NCBI GenBank assembly: GCA_051530055.1
Contig: CM121341.1
Coordinates: forward strand, 3,286,001-3,350,000
Reading direction: 5' to 3'
Origin: Neoechinorhynchus agilis
Taxonomy: Eukaryota; Acanthocephala
Length of the DNA stretch: 64,000 nucleotides
The notes beneath the pieces were generated by a model. That model saw nothing but the letters and a program-made list of their open reading frames with translations. It did no database searches and was not told the origin of the DNA. The position numbers and the translations under genes were made by a program. Numbering within the stretch: the stretch's first letter is position 1; every line of letters begins with the position of its first letter. This document shows positions 11,335 through 22,514 of the stretch, one piece after another.

Positions 11335-11740
11335 AAATGATCTCATCTCCTGCTTCGAGAGGTTAATAAATAATAACCGGTTTAAGAATATTATTGGACG
11401 ACGAGACACTGCGCGTCTTATTTGGCCTCCGTTTTGGATTGAATAACTGCATCCCGCACCAATGTTATTGCGGCTCAGCTGGCAAACGTGGATTCTGCAG
11501 GGAGGTTCCCGAGACAGTCGGTACTTAATGACATAATCCGAAGAGTTTTTTCCCGCATTAACATTCCTAGCATTCTCGAGCCAGATAAGCAATCTAGGAC
11601 GTCTCGATGGAAAACGCTCGGACGGAGTTACCGTCTTCGCCTGTTGCCGTTGATGCTGTTTTATGTGGAATTCCATTCTTTTTTCATGGATTCAAGTTCC
11701 CATCGCAATTTTCGTCTGTGGGACATCGATTGAAATCCAA
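11335..11740 (+). mobile_element. R2-like LINE C-terminal fragment
   Basis: Plus-strand reading at 11488-11655 contains AGRFPRQSVLNDIIRRVF and NIPSILEP, the segment that follows the CCHC knuckle in this LINE family (compare 12297-12936 and 19663-20289, minus strand). It is a partial copy with interrupted frame. Confidence 0.6.
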
Positions 11741-12062
11741 GTTGACCAAAATTTCTAATCTTCAAAATCATCGCATTTCTTGTTTCGAAAGGATAATAAA
11801 TACGAAGATATTTAATTTCCTTATCAAAAAGAAACAATTTCGAATTGTGGTGAACATTATCCCCTGGCATGACATATTTAATTTATTGGAAATATTTCAC
11901 GAAGTAACCTCGAATCATCAGCCACCTAAAAAGGTTTTACATGTTATGTGTTCTATGGATCACGCGTACGGAATCGCCATTTCCGAAGTTCGGGGATGTA
12001 TGCTCACCACAATTTTAATTATATTATCCCGAGGGATTTTTTATCGATGAGAAACTAATGGA
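11741..12062 (-). mobile_element. Penelope-like terminus
   Basis: Contains a diverged copy of the conserved terminus with a hammerhead-like core at 11895-11921 (CTGATGA, stem CGAGG/CTTCG with loop TTA, GAAA). No protein-coding part is attached. Confidence 0.5.
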
Positions 12063-12139
12063 TTCATATCGAATAAAGGCGTTCACACCTTCTTAGCTCA
12101 TCTTTATTCCCAAAATGAATCACACATCAACGTAAATTG

Positions 12140-12980
12140 TTAAAGTACAAAACGTGCAATCACCACCGTCCGCAAAATTGGAGCTTCCCTCCTTCCTCGG
12201 CTGTCGCTATCACGCTAGCGGCATTTAATCGTTGTACTGCGAGCGAGATATTTTGTCGCAGGAATACAACTGCTCGTGCGTCGCCGGTCGTTTCTTTCAA
12301 TTTCTTCGAGAGATCCTGGAGCAGAGTGCCGAGTTGCCAAGCGTTCCATACGTCTCTACTCCGAAGGGGACAAAATAGTGGACCCTTGCTAATTCTTTAT
12401 ATTTTCGTACCTTTCTCCCTTCCGCCGCACGGACTGCAGCTCCAGCGATTTCGAGAGAATAGGGAATGTTGCTTACTGCGAGGGACGTGGCGTCCCAGAG
12501 AAAGCATTTGCCCTCCTGCCACGGGAAGACCGAAATTCCATCGGGCCTACTGCCGTCTAGTCGACAAAGGTGGGCGGGTTCCAGGATGTTCGGGAAGTTC
12601 ACCGTTCTCAACGCCCGAGAAATTGATCTCAGAATGGCGTGAGAACGTTCCTCCTGACCTTCTGCAGACGATACCGTGTCGCCCGAAAGCATCAACCAAA
12701 GACCCACATCGACAGCGATGGGGCGTGCGTATCGGGAGACCAAGTACTAAAGACACTGCGATCCTCGTTACCTCATCAGTAAGAAGAGTTCCCACTGATG
12801 CCAGAGGAACAGCCTCCAACCACGCCCCAGATTCTCGTGTTGAAACTGCCAACAGTCTAGCTCGGACGACCCCATCGCGAGAACCTGAAAGCTCTCGCGA
12901 CGAGAGGTCTGTCCCAGATCGACTGTCTGAGGCCATTCACGGGAACATGGTTAGCGCCTGTCTGTTGGCACCATTCCTCA
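12140..12980 (-). mobile_element. R2-like LINE, C-terminal endonuclease domain
   Basis: Minus-strand frames give HRCRCGSLVDAFGRHGIVC, a C-x-C ... H ... C knuckle. This is followed by RPDGISVFPW and LWDAT, an R-P-D then D pattern typical of the restriction-like endonuclease of R2-type LINEs. The 3' end (ACGTGCAATCACCACCGT at about 12152) is shared with copies at 51750 and 52595, so it marks the true element 3' end. At least one frameshift separates the knuckle from the endonuclease part. Confidence 0.75.
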
Positions 12981-13179
12981 ACCGCCACCCAATAAACTTT
13001 TACTGCAACTGAACCTTACTAAAGTCCTTGATTCTGTAAGTCGGAACCTTTTATATGAAACTTTACCTTCCTTTTTAAGTACAAAAGCGTCTAATTTACA
13101 TAATTAATAATTTGATACTTATTATAAATACCATGAAATCATTCACACAACCGCTCTGGATCACTCAGCTGCCATCCTG

Positions 13180-14310
13180 GTGTAACGGTTGAAAGGACGG
13201 AATCAGCGTTTCCCTTCCGTTGCACAGCCAGACTTATGTTTTGTAGGAGGAATGCTCCTGCCCTCTGATCGCCAGTGATTCGTCTCAATCTCTTAGACAA
13301 TTGCTTGACCGGGTCCTAAGCCGCGATACCAAACGACCCGAATGTCTCGACGCCAAAGGGAACGAAATATTGATTTCAACTCAGGTCCCTGTATTTGGTC
13401 GTTTTGCGGTCTTCAGCAGCGGTTTTTACTCTTCCTCCAGTTTAATGGTGGCGATTTTTATGTTGCTGGTCGCGAATGACGTCCTCGAGAAGGCATTTTC
13501 CTTCTCGCCACGGGAATACTGTGACACCGTCTGGTCTACCGCGGCCATCGAGTCGGCAGAGATTGGTCAACTCTAGGATGTTGGGCGCATTCACAGTATT
13601 CAGGGCACGACTAGGAAAATTGCTTTCATTTCGATGTGTCGTGAGTACCTTCCAGCGGACTGTCGGCAGACGAGACCATGGCGTCCTGATGGTTCCACGG
13701 TCGCTCCCCAACGGCAGCGAGGGATGTTCACCGCCGGAATGTACCCACAGAAACGATGGGATAGCGTTGAGCCAAGCGCCCGATTACCTTGTAGAGACGG
13801 CCGCCAATCGAGTTCAGTTCACCAGGTCACAAGAATCTGAAATTAAAGAGTTATGAATTCTCGCTACGAGGGGTGAGTCCCAAACTGATTCTTTGCAACC
13901 ATTGACGGGTACCTGCTCGTTGCCTGAATCTCCACACCAAAGATTAAACGCCTCTACGAAATCTTCATCTAAAGTGTAATTCTCGCCAAGAAAGGATTTA
14001 ACTACTTTGCGGTTTGCTTCATACGATCCCAAATAAGCTGGCAGAGAAATATCGGCTGATTTTCGGATACCCAAACCGCCGGACGACACAGGCAAGGACG
14101 CTTGACCCCAGGCCTCGTCCGACATCTGAGTAGTTAAAATTTTCTCGAGAGAGGCTTTCATCGTCTCGTCTAATTTTGCCAGCTTATCCTTATGTTTAAA
14201 AAAGGTGCAGTGCGCAGCTTATACAACAGTTTTGGAATGAAGGACGGGATTGACAGCGATTGAGAAGGTCAATGGACCCAAAGGATCCCGATGTTGAACT
14301 CATCTTTTTG
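13180..14310 (-). mobile_element. R2-like LINE, reverse-transcriptase tail plus C-terminal domain
   Basis: Minus-strand reading at 13814-14161 contains LPVSSGGLGIRKSADISLPA and AYLGSYE, the tail of the reverse transcriptase. 13442-13711 contains LCRLDGRGRPDGVTVFPWRE, the endonuclease motif. It is a second 5'-truncated copy, adjacent to and in the same orientation as 12140-12980, and frameshifted between the two parts. Confidence 0.75.
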
Positions 14311-15588
14311 ACCACAAAACGTGGTTATTGAACAACAAGGGAGTTGGCGTCCCATAAGCATTAACGAAATAGCGAAATGCTTCTGGTGCGTGCCTCTGCG
14401 CCACAGGGTTCACAGCAGCCAAACTGAGTTGGGCGAAGCAGCATCCATACTTTTTCCGCGATCTTTTTATTTACAATTTTTGCTGTTTTTTTATTTTTGC
14501 TGTTAAGCGGCGCAGAATTATTCCAACACTAAGGCGAAAAATCTTACAGCGATCCAAATCAAAGGATATGACTTAGTTCAAGATTTCATTTTGCCTAATA
14601 GGCTATTCGGCACTAAAATTATTCAATGTTTTATAGATCACAGCTTGATCAATAAGGTTAAGGCCTTTGTTTATGTCTAATTAAATAACTGCCGTATTTG
14701 CAAAATTAATTGTTTAATTTAAGTAATTGAGACTGCTGAGGAGTGAATGAACCGTCCCGTCCCTTTCTAAATCCTTGAAATTTATTTGGAAAGATGTTCG
14801 TCGGACGATCTTGTATCAAAGTAAAAACGTACATCAGATGGATATCCAACTTCCCTCTTTTTATTTTTCGGTGAAATATTTTTTAGAAACATTAATATCG
14901 TATTCGTCTTCAATATTAATTAAATTAATAAGAAAATTTTAAAACCTATTTTTTGTTACTTTTAAATTTCTCCTCTATTTTTGTATTCGCGTAAACTGAC
15001 GTTACCGGATGAAGCCTTTTGTGATTAAATCTCTGGGTGATTATCGCTCAAATATCAGAGCGTTTAATTCGTTTTGGCCTACTCTTAGTTGTTACTTAGA
15101 AAACTTCTATTTTTCTTGATTTTTCTTTTAAAGAAGCATTTTCTGTTTTCGATATACTTATTTGCTCTTTAAGAACGTTTATTTTAGCCTTCAACCCACC
15201 TTTCTTTTCCAAATTATTAAAAGAAATGTACTATGTTTTCGGCAATTTTCAAGGTTCGCTTTTACTGAAGGTCAGAATCTCTTGAAAGAAAAATGATTAG
15301 CTCAACAATTTCAACAATCTGAAAGTTTTGCCTCTGTTGTGATGAAATATTCTTATCAATAAGATTTCCATTACTAGTACTCTTAATGGCTGTAAACCTT
15401 GCAAGTAGGATGTTTTTATCAATATAAGAAATGAACATGTAAATATTGCAATTAAAAATTGTTCCAAGTCCAAAGAGCATCCCTCGATCCATATTCTTAT
15501 ATTTTCAACCATAGAATAATCCATGCGAATTTTTTATTATTGCTTGGAATTTGGAAAGGATTCTAGTACTTGTAATTTTTCCTATTTC
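14311..15588. other. AT-rich intergenic region
   Basis: No supported gene. The first 180 bp still look retroelement-derived. The remainder is AT-rich with many short homopolymer runs. Confidence 0.4.
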
Positions 15589-15741
15589 TAGACTTATTGT
15601 TTAGGTCTTCACTTGGAAAATAATTTTTTTATTAAAAACGTTTTGAACCTATTTATAAACTGATGATGAACCCGACAAGGTTCAAAACGTTTTTATCAAA
15701 AAAATATTTATCGGGAGATAACCTAAACAATAAGTCTAATC
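15589..15741. mobile_element. Short inverted-repeat element with hammerhead-like centre
   Basis: TAGACTTATTGTTTAGGT at the left pairs with ACCTAAACAATAAGTCTA at the right. Inner arms (AAAAACGTTTTGAACC / GGTTCAAAACGTTTTT) continue the pairing. The loop holds CTGATGA at 15660 followed by TGAACC-CGACAA-GGTTCA and then AAAC. That resembles a hammerhead core, but the G expected after stem II is not there. Confidence 0.6.
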
Positions 15742-15965
15742 ATATTGCCTGGTACCTCAGATATAGACATTTCCTATTTTTAAAATAAAATGCATGTTAG
15801 AAGAAGACGATGTGAAATCTTCCATTTTATTATCCTATTTCATGCGGTTTTTTTACTTTCGTTTATTGGAACACACAATTATCGCACTTTATATTCTTCA
15901 GATATTAATTCAAATGAAAAGTTTCTTAGTGTCAAAGCGCAAACTTTAAAAACAAAGAGTATATT

Positions 15966-17549
15966 TCAATCCTGTAAAGGGTTCCCATTAACACCGATCA
16001 GCATAATTTCCAACTTGTATATAAGGAATGAACCTGTTTCATCGGAATTAAATAGTTGTACTTCCCAATAACCCCTTGGATCTTCAAACCAATTGAGAAC
16101 CGACGTAAAAGACCCTCTTGGAAATCCATAAGTTTTATCGTCGTCAAGAGGTCGAGTAGGCAACATCTCTACACTGTTATTGCTAGGAGACACAAGCACA
16201 ATTCTCAATTTTCCTCTTTGTCCACGATGGTGATAACCAGATTGGATATTAATATTTAGAATTACATGTTCTAAACTGGTTATCGCAGACGAAGATGAAT
16301 TGCAGGCATCGGTATAAACTCGGAAACGCTCCATAGAATCGCTTTCTAGCAAAGTAAATGAATCTAACTTCACTTTACAGATATTAGATTCTGGCAATTT
16401 ACTGCCTTTCATCGCAATGGCGTTATCCACAAAAGATTTGGGATCAAGAATTCCGAACCCAAAGTAATTACTTACCCAATGTCCAGCTCCATTTTTCCAC
16501 CATCCGTCGTTCATATTTGCATGCTTAACGGACGACATAACTACCAAATACTGGATTTGTCTGTAGTCCAGATCAGGATTTGCTTCGAGTCCAAGTGCAA
16601 TAATGGCCGCTACCATCGGAGTGGCGGCTGATGTTCCACCAAAATGTTGGCATGTACCATGTAGACCAGCAGTTATTATACCATCTGAATTGTCTTCGCT
16701 GGTATATCCACTTGTCATGATCGCGGCACATTTTTCAGCGTAAGACGGCGATGAATGGTTTCTTAAAACGCCAGCCACGGCAATCGCGTAATGGGAATTC
16801 ACTCGTCCATCGACAGCACAATTGTCCAAAAATTGACCACCATTTCCCGAGGTTATAACAAAGGAAGATCCTAATCCATTACGTCCTAACTGGGCATTAT
16901 TTGCAAGTACTAAACTTTCGATCCCATTAAGTCCCTTAACCGAACTACCGTCACTCGGTTCGCCTAGGGACATGCTATAAATGTCAATCTTTGAATTTAT
17001 TGGCAGCGTTGCATTATTTAGCGATATGAAGTTAAAGTATATAAACCCAAGCGAAATTATGCATCGCTGCTCTTTTAAGCCGTAGGATGCTTCAACGGGT
17101 TGGCGCTTATTGAAATAATAATGATCGTATATCGGAAATGCGTTTAAGCTGATGATTTTGGAATCATAGGCGATGCCAACGCCGCAAATATTGTTGTCCG
17201 GTTTCCCAGCTATGATTCCGGCGCAGCCATTGCCATGATCTGCGTAAACATCCGAATTGGGAAGAGTTTCCAAGACGCTATCATTTAAATCGGGATGATC
17301 TTGTTCGATACCATAATCAATTACGCCCACAACGACACCTTTTCCAGTATAACCCTCGTTCCAAACCCTTTCGATATTATATGCTGATCGGTGAAGATGC
17401 CAGCTATTAGGCCATTGCTCGTCGGTAATCGGCGATAATGTTGTTGATGCTGATAATGAAGAATTGCTCAAATGGGCACATAAATTTCCGTCTTTCGGTA
17501 GATTATAGGCAATGCGTACGGAAACTAAGAACAGAAAGATTGTTAACAT
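15966..17549 (-). CDS. Kexin/furin-like subtilase lacking a prodomain
   Basis: A 527-residue subtilisin-family protease of the proprotein convertase type, which cleaves precursors after basic residues in the secretory pathway. Visible parts: a signal peptide (residues 1 to about 15), the catalytic domain with Asp78 (GVIDYGIEQDHPDL), His105 (DHGNGCAGI), oxyanion Asn236 (SGNGG) and Ser307 (GGTSAATP), and a P domain at about 390-520 (ITSLEHV ... YGFPRGSF). The P domain separates kexin-like enzymes from plain subtilisins. The start ATG is directly followed by the signal peptide. Only about 30 residues separate this from the start of the mature domain, so the usual prodomain of about 80 residues with its basic cleavage site is missing. 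Residues about 158-185 form an extra hydrophobic insertion before the IDIYSMSLG strand. There is no C-terminal membrane anchor. Minus strand, single uninterrupted frame. Confidence 0.88.
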   Translation of the reverse strand: MLTIFLFLVSVRIAYNLPKDGNLCAHLSNSSLSASTTLSPITDEQWPNSWHLHRSAYNIERVWNEGYTGKGVVVGVIDYGIEQDHPDLNDSVLETLPNSDVYADHGNGCAGIIAGKPDNNICGVGIAYDSKIISLNAFPIYDHYYFNKRQPVEASYGLKEQRCIISLGFIYFNFISLNNATLPINSKIDIYSMSLGEPSDGSSVKGLNGIESLVLANNAQLGRNGLGSSFVITSGNGGQFLDNCAVDGRVNSHYAIAVAGVLRNHSSPSYAEKCAAIMTSGYTSEDNSDGIITAGLHGTCQHFGGTSAATPMVAAIIALGLEANPDLDYRQIQYLVVMSSVKHANMNDGWWKNGAGHWVSNYFGFGILDPKSFVDNAIAMKGSKLPESNICKVKLDSFTLLESDSMERFRVYTDACNSSSSAITSLEHVILNINIQSGYHHRGQRGKLRIVLVSPSNNSVEMLPTRPLDDDKTYGFPRGSFTSVLNWFEDPRGYWEVQLFNSDETGSFLIYKLEIMLIGVNGNPLQD

Positions 17550-17825
17550 AACTCAACCGTTATTTGAGTAGTCGTAAACTAATGTAGAAATGCTTTGGGA
17601 CTTGGCTATGCGCATTTTTATATGTGGTGGTTGAATGTTACATTTTTGACTCATTGTTTTGAAGACTTAACTTCTCTCATTTAATGGTTGAACAGAACTG
17701 TTTGATGGTTTTTGAACAATATTATTTTTTCTGGAAACGAATGGAGGACGCCTTCTCAAATACTATTTTTTCAATGATGATTTCAAAATGATAACGCAAA
17801 TATCAATGATCTTATAAATCCTCGT

Positions 17826-18131
17826 CTAAATCACGAATTTTTTCATCTTCCTCTTTCTTGAAAATTTGGCCTCATCGGAAACCGCATCATTTTGCTCCAA
17901 AGCAATGTCTTCAATACCCTTCGCCCTTTGAGGAGGCTCAATAATTTCAATTTTCATTTCATTTTTAATCTCAACAAAGCAAACCGTAGTAAAATCGCTT
18001 TCTTTTAATGGAGTTCCCATATTATCCATATCGACATCTTTTAAGCTGTACTTTATCCATTTGGAAGGATCGTGGAAAAATGAAATTTGTGGGAATTGAA
18101 TAGCACGTTTTGGGAATAAAGGATTTTCATC
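17826..18131 (-). CDS. TSSC4-like C-terminal exon, copy B
   Basis: Minus-strand open frame reading ISFFHDPSKWIKYSLKDVDM, then an acidic and basic tail ending at 17826. The W-I-K-Y-S-L-K-D-V block resembles the conserved C-terminal motif of TSSC4 (U5 snRNP assembly). A TTTTAG acceptor followed directly by ATG lies upstream at about 18157, but the frame from that ATG does not run into this segment without a shift. The gene may therefore have a missing exon or be decayed. The frame is intact here but shifted in copy A. Confidence 0.4.
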   Translation of the reverse strand, partial: DENPLFPKRAIQFPQISFFHDPSKWIKYSLKDVDMDNMGTPLKESDFTTVCFVEIKNEMKIEIIEPPQRAKGIEDIALEQNDAVSDEAKFSRKRKMKKFVI

Positions 18132-18204
18132 GGAATTTTAACATTTTCTCAAAGTTTGCCATCTAAAACACGAACATTAGCGTTATCCTACGGACTGGTA
18201 ATCC

Positions 18205-18330
18205 GTGTTCTTGAACTCATTGTCCAGTGCAACCGATGGAAGGCAATAGAGCCTGCATATCAGCTTAAAATTACCATTGAAAAGGCAGTGGTGCTCTAGC
18301 TCAGAGGTTCCAGTGGACAATGAGTCAAGG
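18205..18330. other. Long hairpin, copy B
   Basis: Same inverted repeat as at 2795-2915, practically identical in sequence. A box reading TAGCTCAGAGG resembles a tRNA A-box, but no matching B-box or cloverleaf follows. Confidence 0.35.
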
Positions 18331-19599
18331 AACGGGCTTTTATAAATATGTTGCAAGGCTAATGTTCGAAATTAGTGAACTCAAATCTAGATTGGCAAAA
18401 CCACCAATAGAAAGAAATCGTTGAAGGCATTCTACTTTCATCAAGGGGAAAAATTGGTAACGATATCGAAATGCGCGAAATTCCAAGTGGCAAAGGACAT
18501 GGAACTCGGATGGATCATCAAAAAAAGAGTAATTCGACCATTTCATTTTTTCTTTTGATCAAGTCGTTTGACTTAATCAATGCATTTATTGGTGTTTGGT
18601 TACTGCAATCTAAATTTTTATAAAAAGTCGACGCATGCTAATTCTAAAATTTTATCTCAGAATCGCATTGTATTCCTTAGGACCAAATGGCCGCTAATCT
18701 TCCAATATATTGGATTTTCACGATTATGCATAAATGTAAATCGCATTTTGAAATTTCCATAGATTACAACCAGTAGCATTATTCAACTTTCAGTCTCGAT
18801 TCATCTTTGGAACAAAAGATATAAAATGAACTAATTCGATTTGTAACGAACACATTGGAGTTTCAGCGGTGTTTTGACAGGAAAAATGTAAAAAAATAAC
18901 AAACTTAGAATTCGACAATTTCAGCATTCTAGAATTTATTTTTGTTTTTTAGAGTTCAAATCAGCTCATGATCTTATCGATATATCAAAGTAACTTCTAA
19001 ATTAACACAGTGATTTTTGGTTCATTTCAAAATACAAAAAAGCTGAGGCGATGATTTTACATTTCGAACTCGCGTTTTAGTATGCGAATTTAATCCAATT
19101 CGTATTCCGCATTTTTAATGCAAACATTAAATGAGGCTCTGGGCCATCAGTTTTAAAATAATTTAAACAGTTTCTAATCTTTTTATTTCCGGAAACCACA
19201 AAGTTAAAAATGCGTCATTTCACAATGTACGGATAGGAAAACGTTTTCAGTTTAGAAGCGTACGAGATGATGAAGTTTAGACAAAATTATTCCCATCGCA
19301 ATTGTCGTTTATGGACCATCGATTGATTTTCGTACAAAATTAATGGGTCAAGGAAACAAAATGATTGCAAATATTATTCTCATTCTAATCGCAATCGTTA
19401 AAAGCGTCATTCCGGTCCTTTATTTGTGTAATATCTTAAATCTCGGAAAGTTAAAAGTGTTACAAAATCTAATTTTTTTCAATATTATACTTGCTTATTA
19501 CCAGAACCTGAATGTAACATCGCTCACAAACTGTTATATGCCTAGCCGTCCTCGTCCTCAATTGTCGCCCGAATGCTTGCAGTGTTGCCTCTCAACACG

Positions 19600-20850
19600 G
19601 CGATGCTGATATTTTGAACCTTGCATCGCCGGTTGTAACCTGAAGGCATCGCTTCAGATCCCTCAGGAGTTGAAGAGCCTCGCTACCAAGAGATCCGTAG
19701 GTCTCAACCCCAAAAGGCACAAACACATGGCCCGGGCTAAATCGAGGTATTTAGCCGTTTTCCGTCCTTCCGCAGCGTTCGCCGCACCTCCAGCTTGAAC
19801 CACCGAGAACTTGAGATTGCTGGCTGCGAGTGTATCGACACAAGTGGCGTCCCAGAGGAGGCTTTTACCCTCCCGCCACGGAAATACGGTCACCCCATCA
19901 GGTCTACGCCCGTCGTCCCTACAGAGGTTGGCAGGTTCCAAAATAAGTGCCCGGTTCATCACCATGTTAATTTCGGAATGTCTTGGGAATCTACCGGCTG
20001 ATTTTCTACAGATGAGACCATGGCATCCCGACGAATCCACATTTGCACTGCAGCGGCATCGGTGGGGATGACACATTGGTAGTCCTCGTCTCATTGAAAC
20101 TTCGACCCGTACTGCCTCGTCGGAAAGGAGAGTACCCACAGATGCCAGCGGGACCGCGTTCAACCAAGCATTTGATCCTCTGCTGAAGACTGCCAACAAT
20201 CTGGCACGGACAACGTCGTCGCTTGAGTCTGATGAGAGAGAGCTTTGAACTCTTGCTACGAGAGGTCCACATGGATTGTTTTTGGTCATTCACAGGTACT
20301 TGATCGGAGTTGATCAGTGTACACCACTCACTGATTCCCTCTTCAAAATGCCTATCAAGATGATAAATTTCAAAATGCGCTGAACTGCGCTTCCCTCATA
20401 GGAGCCTAAAAATGCGGGCAGGGATATGTCCGCTGTTTTCCGGATGCCCAACTCGCCAGAAGATACAGGCAAGGATGCTTGTCGCCATGCCCCTTCTGAC
20501 AGCTGGACATTTAAAACTTGCTCGAGACAGTCCTTTAATCTGTCATCCAGCTTGCCAAGCTGAACCTTGTGCTTGAAAAACGGGGCAGTGCGTAGAACAT
20601 AAAGGAACTTGGGGATGAAGAGGGTGTACTTTATCAAGAACAGAGCCTCGTGTGATCCAAGCTCACAGACCCTATCGCAGAGCACCGATAACTTCTTTAG
20701 AAGGTTGTTAATTTCGTTTTCTACATTCCCATCAAAGACGCAACTGCCCAAAAGCTTAAGCCGGTCAAGGTCGATCATTTCTATCCCGGGTGCAACATTT
20801 TCAAAGAGACCGAGACCGGGCCCAAAGCAATTGAGTCGCAAATAAGTTCA
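19600..20850 (-). mobile_element. R2-like LINE, longest C-terminal copy
   Basis: Minus strand. 20314-20841 carries the reverse-transcriptase tail (LPVSSGELGIRKTADISLPA). 19663-20289 carries the CCHC knuckle (HRCRCSANVDSSGCHGLIC) and the endonuclease motif (RRPDGVTVFPWREGK, LLWDAT). The two parts are in different frames, and the upstream reverse transcriptase core is missing. It is the best-preserved example of this C-terminal domain in the window. Confidence 0.8.
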
Positions 20851-21086
20851 ATGTTTACAAAAAATAATGCCGTGTTTTCATTTGAAATTTCTCGTCTTGA
20901 AAAGAGAATTTCCTAGATCAGAAAACCGCAATGATTGGCTTGTGTTTCAAAGTTAAATGCTGATATTCCTTGTTACTCTTCCTTCTTACGAAATTACCAT
21001 AGATTAAGTGTTGTAAATAGTTGTTCATTTATAAATGTGTTCTTTGGCGATGAGAAGAATAGATATTGATTTATTGTTCTCAATAT

Positions 21087-21114
21087 TTCGTCCGTCTCGT
21101 CGGACTTCTTCAGG
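21087..21114 (-). other. Hammerhead-like core
   Basis: Minus strand: CTGAAGA, one A, stem GTCCG/CGGAC with loop ACGAGA, then GAAA. Confidence 0.45.
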
Positions 21115-21140
21115 TCATAAACGTAGAGGGCCACCGTGAC

Positions 21141-21168
21141 CTGAAGAAGTTCGACGAGACGGACGAAA
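21141..21168 (+). other. Hammerhead-like core
   Basis: Plus strand: CTGAAGA, one A, stem GTTCG/CGGAC with one G-U pair, loop ACGAGA, then GAAA. Mirror partner of 21087-21114. Confidence 0.45.
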
Positions 21169-21249
21169 TATTTAGAACATTAAATCAATATCTATTCTCC
21201 TCATCGCCAAAAAACTCAGATTGGGTGTAATAAGAAATCGATATATTAA

Positions 21250-21670
21250 GCTTTCTATACTTTGGTGAAAATAATAACGGTCATAACCTATTTTATTTAT
21301 TTGAGATATTTCGCGAGGTAACCTCGCTTCATCAGTCATCTAAAAATATGTTTTTCACCTTAAGGTTTTATGCCCGAGTGCGCGGGATCTCCAAACCCGA
21401 AGTTCGGGGACCAATTTCTGCTCGTTTTTCCCGTCTTTTGTATTAATTTTTAACACGTGGCTGGCTGGAAGTTCCAAGCTAAAATTAGCTTTATTTCAGT
21501 CCTTTGTGTTGGATACGGCGATACTAATGAGGCAAGGTTACCTCCTACGAAATATCTCCAATAAATCAAATATAGGTTATGACCGGGTGGATTATTTTCA
21601 CCAAAAGTATACACTTTGATTAACCCTAAAGGATTTTCTCTGTCGATGAATAAGCTTTCTGTTCGCTTTG
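21250..21670. mobile_element. Penelope-like ends in inverted arrangement
   Basis: The conserved terminus appears at 21265-21350 (minus core at 21309-21335, stem GCGAGG/CCTCGC). It appears again inverted at about 21515-21600, with a decayed plus-strand core at 21524-21552. Outer motifs TTTGGTGAAAATAAT / ATTATTTTCACCAAA mark both ends. Only a scrap of the GIY-YIG region lies between them. Confidence 0.6.
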
Positions 21671-22514
21671 GCCTATTGAATTCATTGGACGGTGAGTTCC
21701 TTCAATCTTAAAGCTAAACTTCCATCAACGCCCAATTGAAGCATGCACGTTTTATTGTGTGAAATTTAAAAGCTTCCGAAACATCACCACCAATTCTCAT
21801 GCTCTCGGATTCTAATCTCAAAAGCAATTTCTTTGACTAGACGTCGCATTACTGAATGCATTTCCTTTGTTGCACTACGTCTCTATCGATTCGTCCGGAA
21901 CTTATAGTCTCGTTGACAAGGTCACGCCAAGGAAACAAAATTGTTCACAGCGTCTGGAAAATACAGTGACAAAAATGACTCCGAGAATCAATTGCTGGGT
22001 TTTTCGGTGAACAATCGTGGCGAAAGATGCTTTTTCGGTTTCGAAACACGTTTTAAGTATACCTTTTTTGAAAAGGACGTTTATTAATCATATGATTATC
22101 CTTATTAAAAGAAATAGTAATAAATGTAAGCAAAAGTTTTGTAATGCGTATTTAAAAAGGGTAATATATGAGAAATAGTTTGAAATTTATTCTTTGATTT
22201 CCAAGTGCTTTCACTATCTCTGAAAATCGTTTCTTCCAAAATGCTAAAACTCTTGAACTAGATGTCTAGCAAAACGTATCGAAATTTTTTCTACATATTT
22301 ACGCTTTTCGGTTTTTAATAGTTATGGGATTTATATATTTCACCTCTCTTCCCTCTAAAACACAAACTTATGTACTTTTTAAATCGAATCATTGCTTCCG
22401 TGATGTTTAGGCTTTTATTTTTGCGAAGAAATATGACAGTTAGTTGTCAATCGGTTTATATCTTTATTAATTTGTCGTTAGCGCTCACCAATTTCTTTGA
22501 ATAAAATTCTAGAT
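21671..22514. other. Intergenic region upstream of the TMEM14-type gene
   Basis: AT-rich, no gene recognised. The 3' part presumably holds the promoter of the gene starting at 22515. A TTCTAG acceptor-like site ends 2 nt before that ATG. Confidence 0.4.

Larger units (their letters stand above)
21058..21200. repeat. Near-perfect inverted repeat carrying two hammerhead-like cores
   Basis: The left arm, from AGATATTGATTTATTGTTCT through CTTCTTCAGGTCA, is matched by the right arm TGACCTGAAGAAG through AATCAATATCT. Each arm is about 60 nt around a centre of roughly 20 nt. Each arm contains one core: minus strand 21087-21114, plus strand 21141-21168. It may be a head-to-head pair of Penelope-like 3' ends or a MITE made from them. 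Confidence 0.65.

Noticed and set aside
12137-13012. 291-codon plus-strand frame
   Set aside because: It is the antisense shadow of the R2-like LINE domain encoded on the minus strand.
18285-18335. tRNA gene
   Set aside because: Only an A-box-like TAGCTCAGAGG is present. There is no B-box and no cloverleaf of the right length.
19343-19609. Hydrophobic 88-codon open frame
   Set aside because: AT-rich DNA readily yields hydrophobic frames, and its 3' part runs into LINE debris.
21058-21200. Factor-independent terminator hairpin
   Set aside because: Eukaryotic context; the hairpin is far longer than such signals and carries retroelement-end cores.
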